Shown here: positions 1-10,696 of the stretch, in pieces | Numbering within the stretch: the first letter of the stretch is position 1 | Layout of the letters: each line of letters starts with the position of its first letter | Program-made: the position numbers and the translations under genes | Source of the DNA: Agapanthus africanus | Taxonomy: Eukaryota > Streptophyta > Magnoliopsida > Asparagales > Amaryllidaceae | Length of the DNA: 64,000 nucleotides | Assembly (NCBI GenBank): GCA_030015575.1 | Contig: JASDDO010000001.1 | Span: 323,611,595 to 323,675,594, forward strand | Direction: 5' to 3' | Notes under the pieces: model-generated | Database searches by the model: none | Told to the model about the DNA's origin: nothing | Seen by the model: only the letters and a program-made list of their open reading frames with translations

Positions 1-412
1 GTACCCAGTCTCCACTGAGCACCCGTATATCATCTCTGATGTCAAACACCAATGGATATGGGATCATCCATCGCCCATCTGTATGGGTCGAGAAGGTATA
101 CGCTAGTCTACTCTGGTATATCTATGCCCCGTCTCGATATACCCATGACTAGGGACTATGAAGGATGTAATTATGGACTACCATGTCCCCACTAGTATGA
201 TCCGCATCATAGTCCAGGTAGTCAAGTACTCATCCTAAGGTCTTTACCAACATGTAATAGAGAGACAATCAGTATACACGTTAAGGTAAAGAGTAACCAG
301 ATAGCATACTATCATGTCGAGCAAGAAAGTCCTCCCTATATATGTCCAAGCATCCACTACAATATACATCCCATGTATAGTAATGGCCTCTAGGGCATAC
401 ATATAACTAACA
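1..412 (-). repeat. E1 3' LTR, partial
   Basis: Read on the minus strand it starts TGTTAGTTATATGTATGCCC at 412. It is the same sequence as 7050-7461, with the remainder lost to the window edge. A TATA-like stretch (CATATATAGGG) lies about 75-85 bases into the LTR on the minus strand and is a reasonable U3 promoter candidate. Confidence 0.9.
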
Positions 413-425
413 ATCTCCCACTTGC
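413..425 (-). promoter_or_regulatory. E1 polypurine tract
   Basis: Minus strand reads GCAAGTGGGAGAT directly before the LTR start TGTT. This is the plus-strand DNA priming site for reverse transcription, and it is the same in E2, E5 and E6. Confidence 0.85.
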
Positions 426-3220
426 ACTAGGGCCACCTGATAGCAGTGGTTGTAGTATCTCATACTCAATCATCCCATAAAAGTCTCTCTCTGGGAAAAG
501 GCCTTTGTGAGTGGATCCGCCGTGTTGTCCTCTGAGTCTACTCTCCTAACCTCGATCCCCTGGAGATCAACCATCTCCATGATCAGGTAATACTGCCTTA
601 GAATATGTCTGGATCACTGATGGGACGGACGTTCCTTGGCATAAGCCACAACTCCATTGTCACACAATGGGAGGAACAGAGTTCATCTCATGAACAAATA
701 TACACCCAAACAGCCTCTTTGGTAGCATCTTAAGTAGCGATGTATCCAGCCTTTATCATCTAGTATGCCACGGTATCTAGCTTGGAACTCTTCCAACATA
801 CCGTCCCTTTACTAAGGGTAAAGACAATGCCTGTGACTGACATTCAGTCGTCCTCATCACCCTGGAACCCTTCCAGTGATTCTCTCCAGGATCGATTGAT
901 ACCATCTCACTACAACTAGTGAGAATCCTAACATCCATTTAGATCTATCTCATAGATTCAAAACCCAGGATTTAGGAGGTATCACTTTGATCCTATATGG
1001 AGAATCATTGTGATAAGCGGAGATTGACCGAGCGTAGCATAGGAAACTCCTTTCTTATCAAGAGTATGTCATCCACGTACTCTACGAGGATCATCACCAT
1101 ACTCCCTACCACCTTTTTGTTTATACAAGGTTCATCTACCATTTTGATGATATCAAACTCTTTGACTAAGACATCAAAACAGATGTTCCAACTCCGCGAT
1201 ACCTGCTTTATCCTATAAAGCATCTTGTACACGTTTCCGCTGCTCCCACTGTCTACGAAGCCCTCTGGCTTTGTACTTATAGACGTTCTCTTCTAAAACA
1301 TCATTTAGAAAAGCAGTCATGGCACCCAACCGCCAGATATCGTAGGCATGGTATGTAGTCGTGGCAAGTAGGATCTGGATGGACTTAAGCATAGCCACCG
1401 ATAAAGGTTTCATCATTATCCACGCCTGGTCGATGATGAAAACCTTTAACAAGTCTAGCTTTGAAAGTCTCAACTTTTCCATATACACCAAGTAATCTTC
1501 TCAAGATATACTTGCTCCTGATGGGGATTTAACCCTTCAGATATAGCAACCAAAGTCCATACTTTGTTGGTGTACATGGATTCCATCTCAGATCGCTAAG
1601 CATCCAGCCATTCTTACAGAGTCCCACTCCTGATGGCCAGCTCGAAACTAGTTGGGTCATCATCTCATGATGCAATCCTCGCTCCCACTGTCATAGAGAA
1701 ACCGAAGTATCTCTCAGGTGGGTGAGGAACCCTACTAGATCGGCGGAGAGGCTGAGGTTCGTTGGTAACTATTGAATCCTTTGGTTCTGTCAAATCATCA
1801 GCTGCAGTTTTGTATGGCTGGAACCTTTCCAGTTCTACATAACAGATCTTGCCTCGAGCTTGTCCGGATTTTGCTTTTCAGACATAGGCTGGACAACCCC
1901 AAATCTTAACCAACTTAAGAGATGGGCTCTTCCTTTATCATATCAAATATGAAGTGGTAGGCAACTGATTTGATTTGAACCCTATTCAATAGGTATGCAG
2001 CTTCTCAAGTGCATAACTCCCAAAAAGGAAATAGGTAACTCAGTAGTACTCATCATAGAGCACACCTTATCATATAGGCTGTGATTGCTCCACCCCGATA
2101 TACCATCGTGCTATGGTGTATACGGAGGAGTAATGCTGAGAGAGAATCCCATTCTCCTTTAGAATAGTCCAGGATTTCCGTGCTCTAGTATTCTCCTCCT
2201 TGATCTCATCAAAGTACATAATACTTATACCCGTGTTTTGGTTCTCTACTTCTAACTTATATTCTGTGAATATCTCAAAAGGTTCGGACTTGTGTTTCAA
2301 CAGGAACATATGTCTGAATCTTGAGAGATTATCAGAGAATGTAACGAAGTACAAAGAACCGGTCCTGGTATGTGTAGACAGGGGACCTTACACATATCAT
2401 CATGTATCAGTCCCAAGAGTTTACTAACTCTTTCTCTGTTTCCAATAAACAGAGCTATGGTCATCGTATCTTTGTGACATGACTGGCAACTTTCATAAGA
2501 TGTAAATTCAAACAGATTTAAATATGCATCTAAATGTAACTTCAGCTAGTCAGGTCGCATCGATATGACCTAGTCTACAATGCCTCAAGAAAAATTCGTT
2601 CATTTCTGAACTCTTCCTCTTGTGTGTGTTATGTATACTAAGAACTGTAGTTTGATTTAGAACATTAATGCTTTTAGATAACGTGCCTAATCCGATCAAC
2701 TTTTGATATAGGAAATGTTCAAAACATTATCCAACAATACAAAATTTTATCATTTCTTTACTAATAAAGAGACTGATATGATTTTGTATATCAGGTTCGG
2801 TATCTAATAACATTCGTTCAGAATCAATGTATTGGTAATACAGGATGACAGTGACCAACAGACTTGGCTGCAACACTTGTCCCGTTTTCTGTCTCAGGAA
2901 ACTTATCACCCGTTCTCAGTTTTCTACCTTGCTGTAGCCCTATGTAACAGATTACATATCTGGGATCCTGATCCGGTATCATATACCAAGGATGCGGAGG
3001 ATACTGAGAAACAGTTCTGTATAATGAACACACCCGAAGATGATGCATCAGCTTGCACTCTCTTCGTTTGGGCGGCACGGGAATTCTGGTAATCCCCAAT
3101 TTCCTGCTCTGTCTTATAACAATTATAAGTTGGAGCGGGACCAATGTTCCCCAGCTCAGTATAACAAGCGGGTTCGGTCAATAATCCGTATTATTATCTT
3201 GATTAAGGCGTGATATGGTC
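413..3220 (-). pseudogene. E1 degenerate copia gag-pol
   Basis: Pieces of the polyprotein survive in several frames on the minus strand. RNase H remains lie at about 480-900. An RT palm piece at 1005-1232 has the YVDD box (EYVDDILL) preceded by a SRSWNICFD stretch. An upstream RT piece at 1213-1491 runs out of frame after its LNDVLEE motif. Integrase-core remains lie at 2070-2354 and protease remains (DTGSGSQIC) at 2924-3181. Relative to E2 it lacks about 213 bp near 925 and about 140 bp near 1840; E5 has the same two gaps and the same frameshift. No functional product is possible. Confidence 0.9.
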
Positions 3221-3659
3221 GCTACCTGGAGAGAGAGAGAAGAAAACACTCAGCATGCGCTCTTGCAAGAATAGATTGGTTTTTATTTTATCTAATCAGG
3301 ATGGCTCCCACTGCTTTTTATCAAATCTTCCTTCAAACCCTAAAAGGAAAGACTAGCCGGGATTAATTACGCACTACAAGTTCGCCAATCTTTCAGCCAG
3401 GCCAGTGTCGGTACTTTGAGGGAGGTCCCCCATGCTTTCGCACGAACCTAATTAATGTAAACCTCGTTTTCCCAGAGGCGTAACCCCGTTGACACCTTTC
3501 TAGACACCTACTTGATCGGCTAATTGTAATGTGTAAAACTCTCCCGGGAGTAACTCTTACTCGCAGCGGGTATCGGGATCCAACTATCTCATAGAAGGTA
3601 TGCAATCTCATTGCAAATTTCAACACTTGAAATTCCTGATAATATTTTGCCCGTAACCT

Positions 3660-3869
3660 CCTATGACCTTGACAAAGGCCAACAAACCATAGGATGCTAG
3701 TCAAGTTCAACCCGTCATTTTCTGATTGAATTAAACCCACCCGCACGGCCCTTGACAAAGGCCAACAAGGTCGCACGACTATCCTAATCCAATCTGCATC
3801 AAATGCATAAGCAGATAAGCACCAGTTAGCTACCGCACACTGCGCCTTGACAAAGGCCAACAAACGCAG
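3660..3869 (-). other. E1 triple stem-loop array
   Basis: Three hairpins at 3660-3693, 3746-3773 and 3840-3869. All show the plus-strand box CTTGACAAAGGCCAACAA. Each is closed by its own different stem (CCTATG/CATAGG, CGGCC/GGTCG with one wobble, CTGCG/CGCAG). On the RNA strand the box itself forms UUGGC-CUUU-GUCAA. Function unknown; homologous arrays occur in E2-E6. Confidence 0.75.
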
Positions 3870-4010
3870 CACGAATACTAACTACTACTTATCTGAAATG
3901 ACGGAGGGCTACGACAGGTTTTTCTGAAAACCTATTGCGTAATGAACTTGATATCGTTGTAGAATCAAATGATTTTAAAATGGAGTGTTTTTTAGGCTTT
4001 TCTAGTTTTG

Positions 4011-4248
4011 CTAAAGGAGTCACTCCCGGTGAAGGGATCGTCGGTCCTTTCCTCGTCGAATGAGGTGCAGGATATATCACATATATCACTGTGCAAAGCA
4101 AAAACTCTTAAAAGCAATCAAAAGACAAACCGAGTGTGTAGCATCTGCCAGTTATTGCTAAAGGAGTCACTCCCGGTGAAGGGATCTCGGTCCTTTCCTC
4201 ATCGAATAAGGTGCAGGATATATCACATATACCGCTATGCAAAGCAAG
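4011..4248 (-). repeat. E1 duplicated leader box (two copies)
   Basis: Two direct copies of about 92 bp (4011-4103 and 4157-4248), each running from GCTAAAGGAGTCACTCCCGG to a GCAAAGCA end on the plus strand. The same pair is present in E2, E3, E4 and E5 and missing from E6. No function is recognisable. Confidence 0.8.
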
Positions 4249-6085
4249 AACTGTAGCTACCTGTTTTTATTTTGAAATTCGATTCTACAACATCTTTAGG
4301 TTTCTTTTATTTCATTAATCACATTAATGAAGTCCCATCATTTAAGTACCTAAACATCACAGATAAATACGACGTACACTTATGCCATCAGCATTCGCCT
4401 CGATGTCCCCTCGTGCACCATTAGGTTAGGTAACTAACGGCAGAGCGGGGCAGGGCTAGCGTGGGTGTAAAACATAAGTAACGCCTATATAATATATCAT
4501 ATATACTATATACAGTATCCATCACAGAACATATCACATGATCACATCACAGATATCGCAGCAGAAGAATCATATGAAATATTGGATATACTAGGACGTC
4601 CGTGTTTTCAATACGAGCCAGTATAAAACACGGATTCCATGGTCGTGATGAATAGCCAAACCTACACCCCTAGACCCCTACGAGAGCGGCAAGCAACCCT
4701 ACCAATTCTGGGGTTAGGAGACCCGGACTCGACTCCTCGAGTTGGTCTCCCACTGGACCCTAGAACCCGGTTACCTGTGCCCTCCTCCTTGGGTCTATCC
4801 TATTGCGGAAAAGTAAATAATATACAAATGGTGACATCATCCGCAACCTGGAAGTGCCCCAATAAAAGAATATTACATACAGATTTTTACATGAATGAAA
4901 ATGAAAAACACTCATCTCACATAAAAACCCCCGGCTATTCAAACACGACGATCCAATATAACATATCCAGCAACACATAACATCACATGTCATCAACGTA
5001 AGTAAATATGTCCATCCCAATTGTCGTTGACATATAGCAACGAAACCGGCGATATCACATGTTACACTTACGGTCACAGAAAAGAAAGTGTAAAAACTAC
5101 AACAGTTGGAATCCGCAACCTACATAGACATCGCATGCCTAATCAAATGAATTCCTTAGACATCGCATGCCTAACAATTATAAACCCCGCATTTTAGTCT
5201 CATTATCGAAAACTCTTTTCAATATCAAGTCGGGCAATTCAACAAGATTCCCGACATCCTGATCGAATGCTCGTCGCAAACTTTAGTAGGCGGCCGCACC
5301 CCTGATACTGTCGACGAAGTGCACCAAGGCGGAACACCGCTGCCGCGAGCACCCGAATGGATGCTTTCGGCGACGGGGTTCTCCTACAGTCACTTGGTCG
5401 GGGCTATGGAGTGAGGCTGTCTATTAAGTTTATCCGGCGAGTATCCGCGTACGCTACGTTATTGCGACGGACTTTTGATCACATCAAAATTCCGTGGCAA
5501 CCGATCAAGTGAGACTAAACCGCTAGATTTATAACATTCATTTAGTTATCTCATAACTTATTGTGAATTCCAATTATTGTATCACATTCCGGATAAATAG
5601 AAAATGTTAAACTTTCCGATCGAGCAATCGAATACCCAAGTTTTCCCGATACAGCTCAACTCATGAAATAAGTTCAAAGACATTCACTTCGTGCCTCAGT
5701 ACCAACGGTCCAGCCGTAGAAGGGTCAAGCCAACGCCTCATATGTGGCACGCCGTACTGCCCCAAACCCTAAGGTTCAAAGGGCAGTTCAAGACGGTCAC
5801 ATAATCGAGTTAAGGTTTGTTGTCTTCTAGAGGGTCCATCGCGTTACTTGCACTACTTAGAACGTCTTTAAACCACGGAAAAATCCAACACTTGGAAATT
5901 TCCCGACAGGGGAAAAGTTGGGTATTTATATCCGGTCGAACTTTCTAACATATTCTAAAATATCCGGAAAGCCACACACTGACAAAATTAGACAATCCGG
6001 TCGAAACACCGAGACCCCAATACAACCCAGAAAATTCAACTCTTGAAAAAATATTAAAAATTCCCAGGAAAACCAGCACTTCAAA

Positions 6086-6219
6086 CTAAGAATTACTGTG
6101 CAAAATTTAACACAAGAAGAGACCACATGGCCGCGGAACCGCCGCATTAGCCATGCTAATGCCGCGGTTCCGCCGCACTTTGGTGGATTCAGGGACACGT
6201 GTTGCACAGTAATTCTTAG
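6086..6219 (-). other. E1 leader cruciform with GC-rich core
   Basis: An outer perfect 18-bp inverted repeat (CTAAGAATTACTGTGCAA at 6086-6103, its complement at 6202-6219) encloses an inner hairpin at 6133-6173: GCGGAACC and GCATTAGC pair with GCTAATGC and GGTTCCGC around a CAT loop, with a 3x3 internal mismatch. It ends 203 nt from the LTR boundary. A dimerisation or packaging signal is the likely class, as inference only. Confidence 0.75.
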
Positions 6220-6361
6220 GATTCCCTGCTGATTTTTCTGCATATTTTTAATATCGAAAAACTCCAGAATTTGGAAAAAGTCCAGAGAGCATGTTTGTGT
6301 TAGGGTTTCGGGTTCGTTCGGGTTTCAAATTTCGTCTACGCATCGCCTAAGGCTCTAGCTA

Positions 6362-6374
6362 GGCTCTGATACCA
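6362..6374 (-). promoter_or_regulatory. E1 primer binding site (tRNA-iMet)
   Basis: Minus strand TGGTATCAGAGCC, one base from the LTR end. It is complementary to the 3' end of initiator Met-tRNA, the usual copia primer. In Arabidopsis miR845 is known to target this motif. Confidence 0.92.
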
Positions 6375-6375
6375 C

Positions 6376-7461
6376 TGTAGGGTTCCTAGGCACTCTAATG
6401 AGGTCTCACAAGGCATCAACCATGCCAATTTCAAATTTTACAAGTGCCGAGAAACCCTAATACGGATCGTTAACTAGAATTTTAGGCGAAAACTAGAACT
6501 AGTAAACTACTTTACTAAGAGTAAACGGAAATACAACCTTTGTAGATCCGGTTCTCCACCTCCATGGCTCCGCGATGAAGTCTCCTCGCTGTACTAATCG
6601 GATCTTGGGCTCTAGCGTTGGCTTCATCGGAGAAAGGACGGGCTAGGTCATCGACTACGATGCCGAAGATGATCTACGTCGTGTCGATATGAGGTCTATA
6701 ACAATTCGAGAAACTACTGGTAACACTTATCAGTAAATCTCAGCAACCCTGGCCAGGGATTTCCGGTTATAGCCAATCGAACACAGCGCAACATCAACCC
6801 CCTATACCGGGAGAGACGAATCCCCTCCTATCGCTCATTGCCTCCATGTGATTCGGGACTGTACCCAAAAACCACCGTTTTGCACGCCTTCTTGGACGTG
6901 GTAAGATGGAAATCAAAGCACAGTGGGAACCACACAAGACTCTATGACGATCTCGGGTCAACAGACTACTCTGTACCAGTGTCACCAGAGAACTGCCATC
7001 TGACGTAAGGTATAATACCATCTGGGAGTTCTCGGCGAGTCCGTCCAGTGTACCCAGTCTCCACTGAGCACCCGTATATCATCTCTGATGTCAAACACCA
7101 ATGGATATGGGATCATCCATCGCCCATCTGTATGGGTCGAGAAGGTATACGCTAGTCTACTTTGGTATATCGATGCCCCGTCTCGATATACCCACGACTA
7201 GGGACTTTGAAGGATGTACTTATGGACTACCATGTCCCCACTAGTATGATCCGCATCATAGTCCAGGTAGTCAAGTACTCATCCTAAGGGCTTTACCAAC
7301 ATGTAAAAGAGAGGCAATCAGTATACACGTTAAGGTAAAGAGTAACCAGATAGCATACTATCATGTCGAGCAAGAAAGTCCTCCCTATATATGTCCAAGC
7401 ATCCACTACAATATACATCCTATGTATAGTAATGGCCTCTAGGGCATACATATAACTAATA
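6376..7461 (-). repeat. E1 5' LTR, shortened
   Basis: 1086 bp against 2195 bp in the close relative E5. The difference is one internal gap of about 1.11 kb at 6678-6681, where GTCG is shared by both sides of the missing segment (28001-28004 and 29111-29114 in E5). Both ends are otherwise normal apart from TA for CA at 7461. Confidence 0.9.
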
Positions 7462-9960
7462 CGAACACCCAACTCTTCTACTAGTCAGTCTCACAAAGCT
7501 CGTTTGCGAAACTATTGCGTTCGAGGAATAGCCTAAGTGAGTGGATCCGCTTTGATGTTTCCTTCTATGTCTCTCTATATCTCAAGTTCGCGGAGAAACC
7601 CATCTCCCGAAATGAGCAATACCTGTCTTAGAATGTGTCTGGATGTCTGATGGGACCTAGCTCATAAATGAACTCCAAATCCAAACTTCTTAGACTGTAT
7701 CGTCAACTGAACTTAATCAGTATCCTGCGCTATGCCTCCATCGGTATTGTCTTGGACCACCTGTCCAAAATACTGCCTCTCGTCAGAAGGAAAACTATAA
7801 CTCTGACAACCTCCTTGTCGTCCAGGTCACCTTGGAAGCCTGGAATGATAACTGTCTCCCGAATGAGGCTGTCGTTATCATATCCCTAGAACATGCACTT
7901 ATGTTCTAAAACTGCTTCTGACCGTCTCTTCGGGATTGTATCAATATCAACTTATTGCATCTATTACAAAAACAACATCTGGTGTGGTACTTGACATTTC
8001 ATGATTGACACAATTGCCTAAGCAAGTGATCTGCCAATCATGAACATCCCTCTCCCCTTTAGTCTGTAAGACACCTTTAGAGAGGGTGACTCCATCACCT
8101 GCAGGTATATTACCGTGCCAGGAGTCGTCCATCTTAAAATACCTTTAGAATGCTGTCTAAGTACCCTGATTGAGAAACTACCCAAATCTAGATCTAAAAC
8201 CATAGATCCAGTAACCAGAATGTCTTATATAATATCCAAGTCCTGTGTGGAGAAACCACTGGGTGACAACCAAAGTATAACCGATTGTAGTATAGGAATT
8301 TCACTTCCTACTCTGTGTGTGTCATCCAAATACTAGGACATCACACCCTACTACCTTCTTAACATATCCATCCTCTATTCTGATGAAGTCAAACCTATGA
8401 CTGTCACATCAAAAATAGATGATCTATCTTCGCTATATCTGCTTTAGTCTATAAATAGACATAAGCCACTTGTCCACCAATGCTTCCGCTGCTCCCACTG
8501 ACTACGACAACCCTCTGGCAGAGTCATATAGACGTACACTTCTAAAGCTAGTTCAGAACGACGCTATACTCATCCTCCTGCCGGGTCTCACAGCCTGGAA
8601 CAACAGCAATAGCAAGTCTGGGTAAACAAGAACCTCCCTGCCACCGTCCTTGAGGCTACCGGAGTACCTCTCGGGTGCCTGAGGTTACCCACCATATCTG
8701 CGGAGTGGCCAATAGAATGTCAAACCAGATTGAATCTTTAGGTTCTTATCAATTTTTCAGTAATCGTTTGCGGTTCTGGAATCACTTCCAGTTCTACCAT
8801 ACTCCCACTACTGTTTTCTGAAAAAATCTATTTTTGTTAAAACTTTGGCGAGTCAAGAACAATATCACTATTGATCTTCCAGATGGTATAAAGTCAACCC
8901 TCGTCATAGCCTGGGTCAACCTACAAACAGCCATTACAGAAACGTGCATTGGTTATCCAGAGTCTGGTTTTAAGCATAAGCCGGACAACTCCCCGTATCT
9001 TAACATCGTTAAGATATGAACTGTTCTATATCCAATATAGAAACAGAGGCACTGATTTAATTGAACTAGACCCAAATCATGCAGCTGTCTCCAGTGCATG
9101 TCAACTAAATGGAAGGAGGCCGATCAGCGTTACTCAACTTAGGAATGCTTCCAGTTATGAGTAACCTGAAAGAGAAGGAAGTTCTCTTAATCATTACTAT
9201 CAACTGAATACCACACACAAGTATCTACATCTTCGATCACCTTGAAGAATCCCGATACTTGCAACACCTGGTTCTCTACTTTATTCATATACCTATAACT
9301 TCTCAAAATTCGGACCCTGTGTTTCTACGAAACACCTGTCTAAAAACTAGAGAAGTCATAAGTAAACCGAATATAGTACGAGAACCAACCCCTTTGTCCT
9401 CATGGACGCTGGACAACATACAATACTCTGTATAAGTCCCTTCAGTCTAATAACTCAATCCCTGTGTGTCGTAGGTTGAAAACTGTACTATGGTTATGAA
9501 GAATTACACCGCTGTTTAATGCTCCTTACCTAACCATCCACTGATATAGGTAAATGTCATAGACATAATTTCAAAAAGGTACATCTCACTCTATAAAAAT
9601 AGACGTACAGATATATCAATTTGAAATTGGAGCATAACAACAGATATTCAAAACCAAATATTTGTCGTCTGGCAAACTACCCAGGTGACTTCCTCAAATA
9701 TCACCGATTTCAACGAATCCTGATATAATGAGGATGATCACCCAATTCCCAATAACTTACTCCTACTCATCATCTGTAAAACCATACAGATGTGAGAATC
9801 TTACCTGGTAAATACATACCCTGGAGTAAGGACTAATTGGGAAATCAGTTTCCTTTTAACAGTACACAGTGAAACTGAAACATTGAAATGTTTCGATGGG
9901 GTATCCCGGTATTCCTAGTAACGCCTCTTCCATTATCCAGATACACAACTGTAACCTTGT
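7462..9960 (-). pseudogene. E3 degenerate copia pol
   Basis: Homology to E2 and E6 pol can be followed along the minus strand. It includes the RNase H end near 7510-7560, the RT region around 8200-8480 (the counterpart of the ATCATTTCC/AGTATGTC block), and the linker with a CAGTTCTACCATA match near 8790. No frame stays open for more than about 70 codons on the coding strand. The lesions are many small indels and stops, so no product is expected. Confidence 0.8.
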
Positions 9961-9966
9961 AATTCT

Positions 9967-10696
9967 TTACCACCTTTCCAAATCCCTTTATACGTCTTTA
10001 GTCATTACCTTCTGCACACCCTCTTAGGCTAAATGGTTTTCTTCCTTCCCTACCGTTCGGCACCAGCCTATGGTTTGGAAGAAGACTATCCAATAAGCAT
10101 AATGGGTGTACTGTCCTAATCCTAGGAGCACTCGCAATGCGAGAGAAGGTGAAGATAAAAGACAACCGAATAAACCTTATTCCTATTTCTCCTGAACCAG
10201 AATCCATCCCCGAACTAGAACAAGTTCCTTTCGAGTTCTTATATAACCATACGATGGAGTATCCAATAAACTGTGGATCTTCATAGTGATACGGACTATC
10301 CTGGAGAAATACAAAGGTGATTTAGGATTGGTGAAGAAATACTTGGTCTGGTCATGAATAGCAGTCGCAATTTACTTTGCCCTCTTACTAATCCCTTGAT
10401 ATGTCTTTACTTAATACCTTCTGTACACCATCGTTATGCTAATTGGTTTTCTTCATTCCCCACCGTTCGGCACCAGCCTAAGGTTTGGAAGAAGACTATC
10501 CAATTTGCGTAATAGGTGTACTATCTCCTAAACCAAGGAGTACTCGCAACCTGAGAGAAGGTAAAAGGAAAAGACAACTGAATAGTCCTATTCTTTTTCT
10601 CCAGAACCGGAAACCATCCTCGAATAAATCCCTTCGAGTTCGTATATAACCATACGATGGATTTTGTCCAATGGAAGTGGACGTTCGTAGTAATAC
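9967..10696 (-). repeat. E3 410-bp tandem duplication
   Basis: Two head-to-tail units offset by 410 bp. CCGTTCGGCACCAGCCTA occurs at 10053 and 10463, with matching flanks (AATGGTTTTCTTCCTTCCC versus AATTGGTTTTCTTCATTCCC, then GGTTTGGAAGAAGACTATCC in both). The second unit continues beyond the E2 insertion at 21277. It lies in the gag-protease part of E3. Confidence 0.85.

Larger units (their letters stand above)
3221..6361 (-). other. E1 long untranslated leader
   Basis: About 3.1 kb between the primer site and the gag-pol remnant with no long frame on the coding strand. In transcription order it holds a GC-rich hairpin (6133-6173) inside an 18-bp outer stem, an A/T-rich microsatellite-like patch (about 4484-4515), a duplicated 90-bp box (4011-4248), and three stem-loops with a shared apical box (3660-3869). 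Just before the coding remnant is a CT-rich tract ending in CAG that looks like a 3' splice site. Confidence 0.8.
1..7461 (-). mobile_element. E1: Ty1/copia LTR retrotransposon (3' LTR cut by window edge)
   Basis: The element reads right to left: 5' LTR 6376-7461, primer site 6362-6374, leader to about 3220, broken gag-pol 413-3220, polypurine tract at 413, and the end of the 3' LTR at 1-412. Bases 1-412 match 7050-7461 with about ten differences by eye (roughly 2.4%). The pol is unreadable as one frame, so the copy is non-autonomous. It lies beside E3 internal sequence from 7462, so it inserted into or next to E3; the other target-site copy is outside the window. The outer LTR end at 7461 reads TA where the other copies have CA, a single C to T change. 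Confidence 0.9.
7462..10696 (-). mobile_element. E3: Ty1/copia, left part (degenerate pol)
   Basis: Old copia internal sequence on the minus strand, starting near the RNase H end of pol. It ends at 10696 where E2 is inserted and resumes at 21277. The 3' LTR of E3 must lie left of the window or be lost behind E1. The sequence is much more diverged from E2 and E6 than those are from each other, so E3 is old. Confidence 0.85.

Noticed and set aside
3660-3869. Triple repeat considered as a CRISPR-like array
   Set aside because: Only three short repeats in a plant retrotransposon leader; each is part of its own stem, with no spacer uniformity or cas genes.
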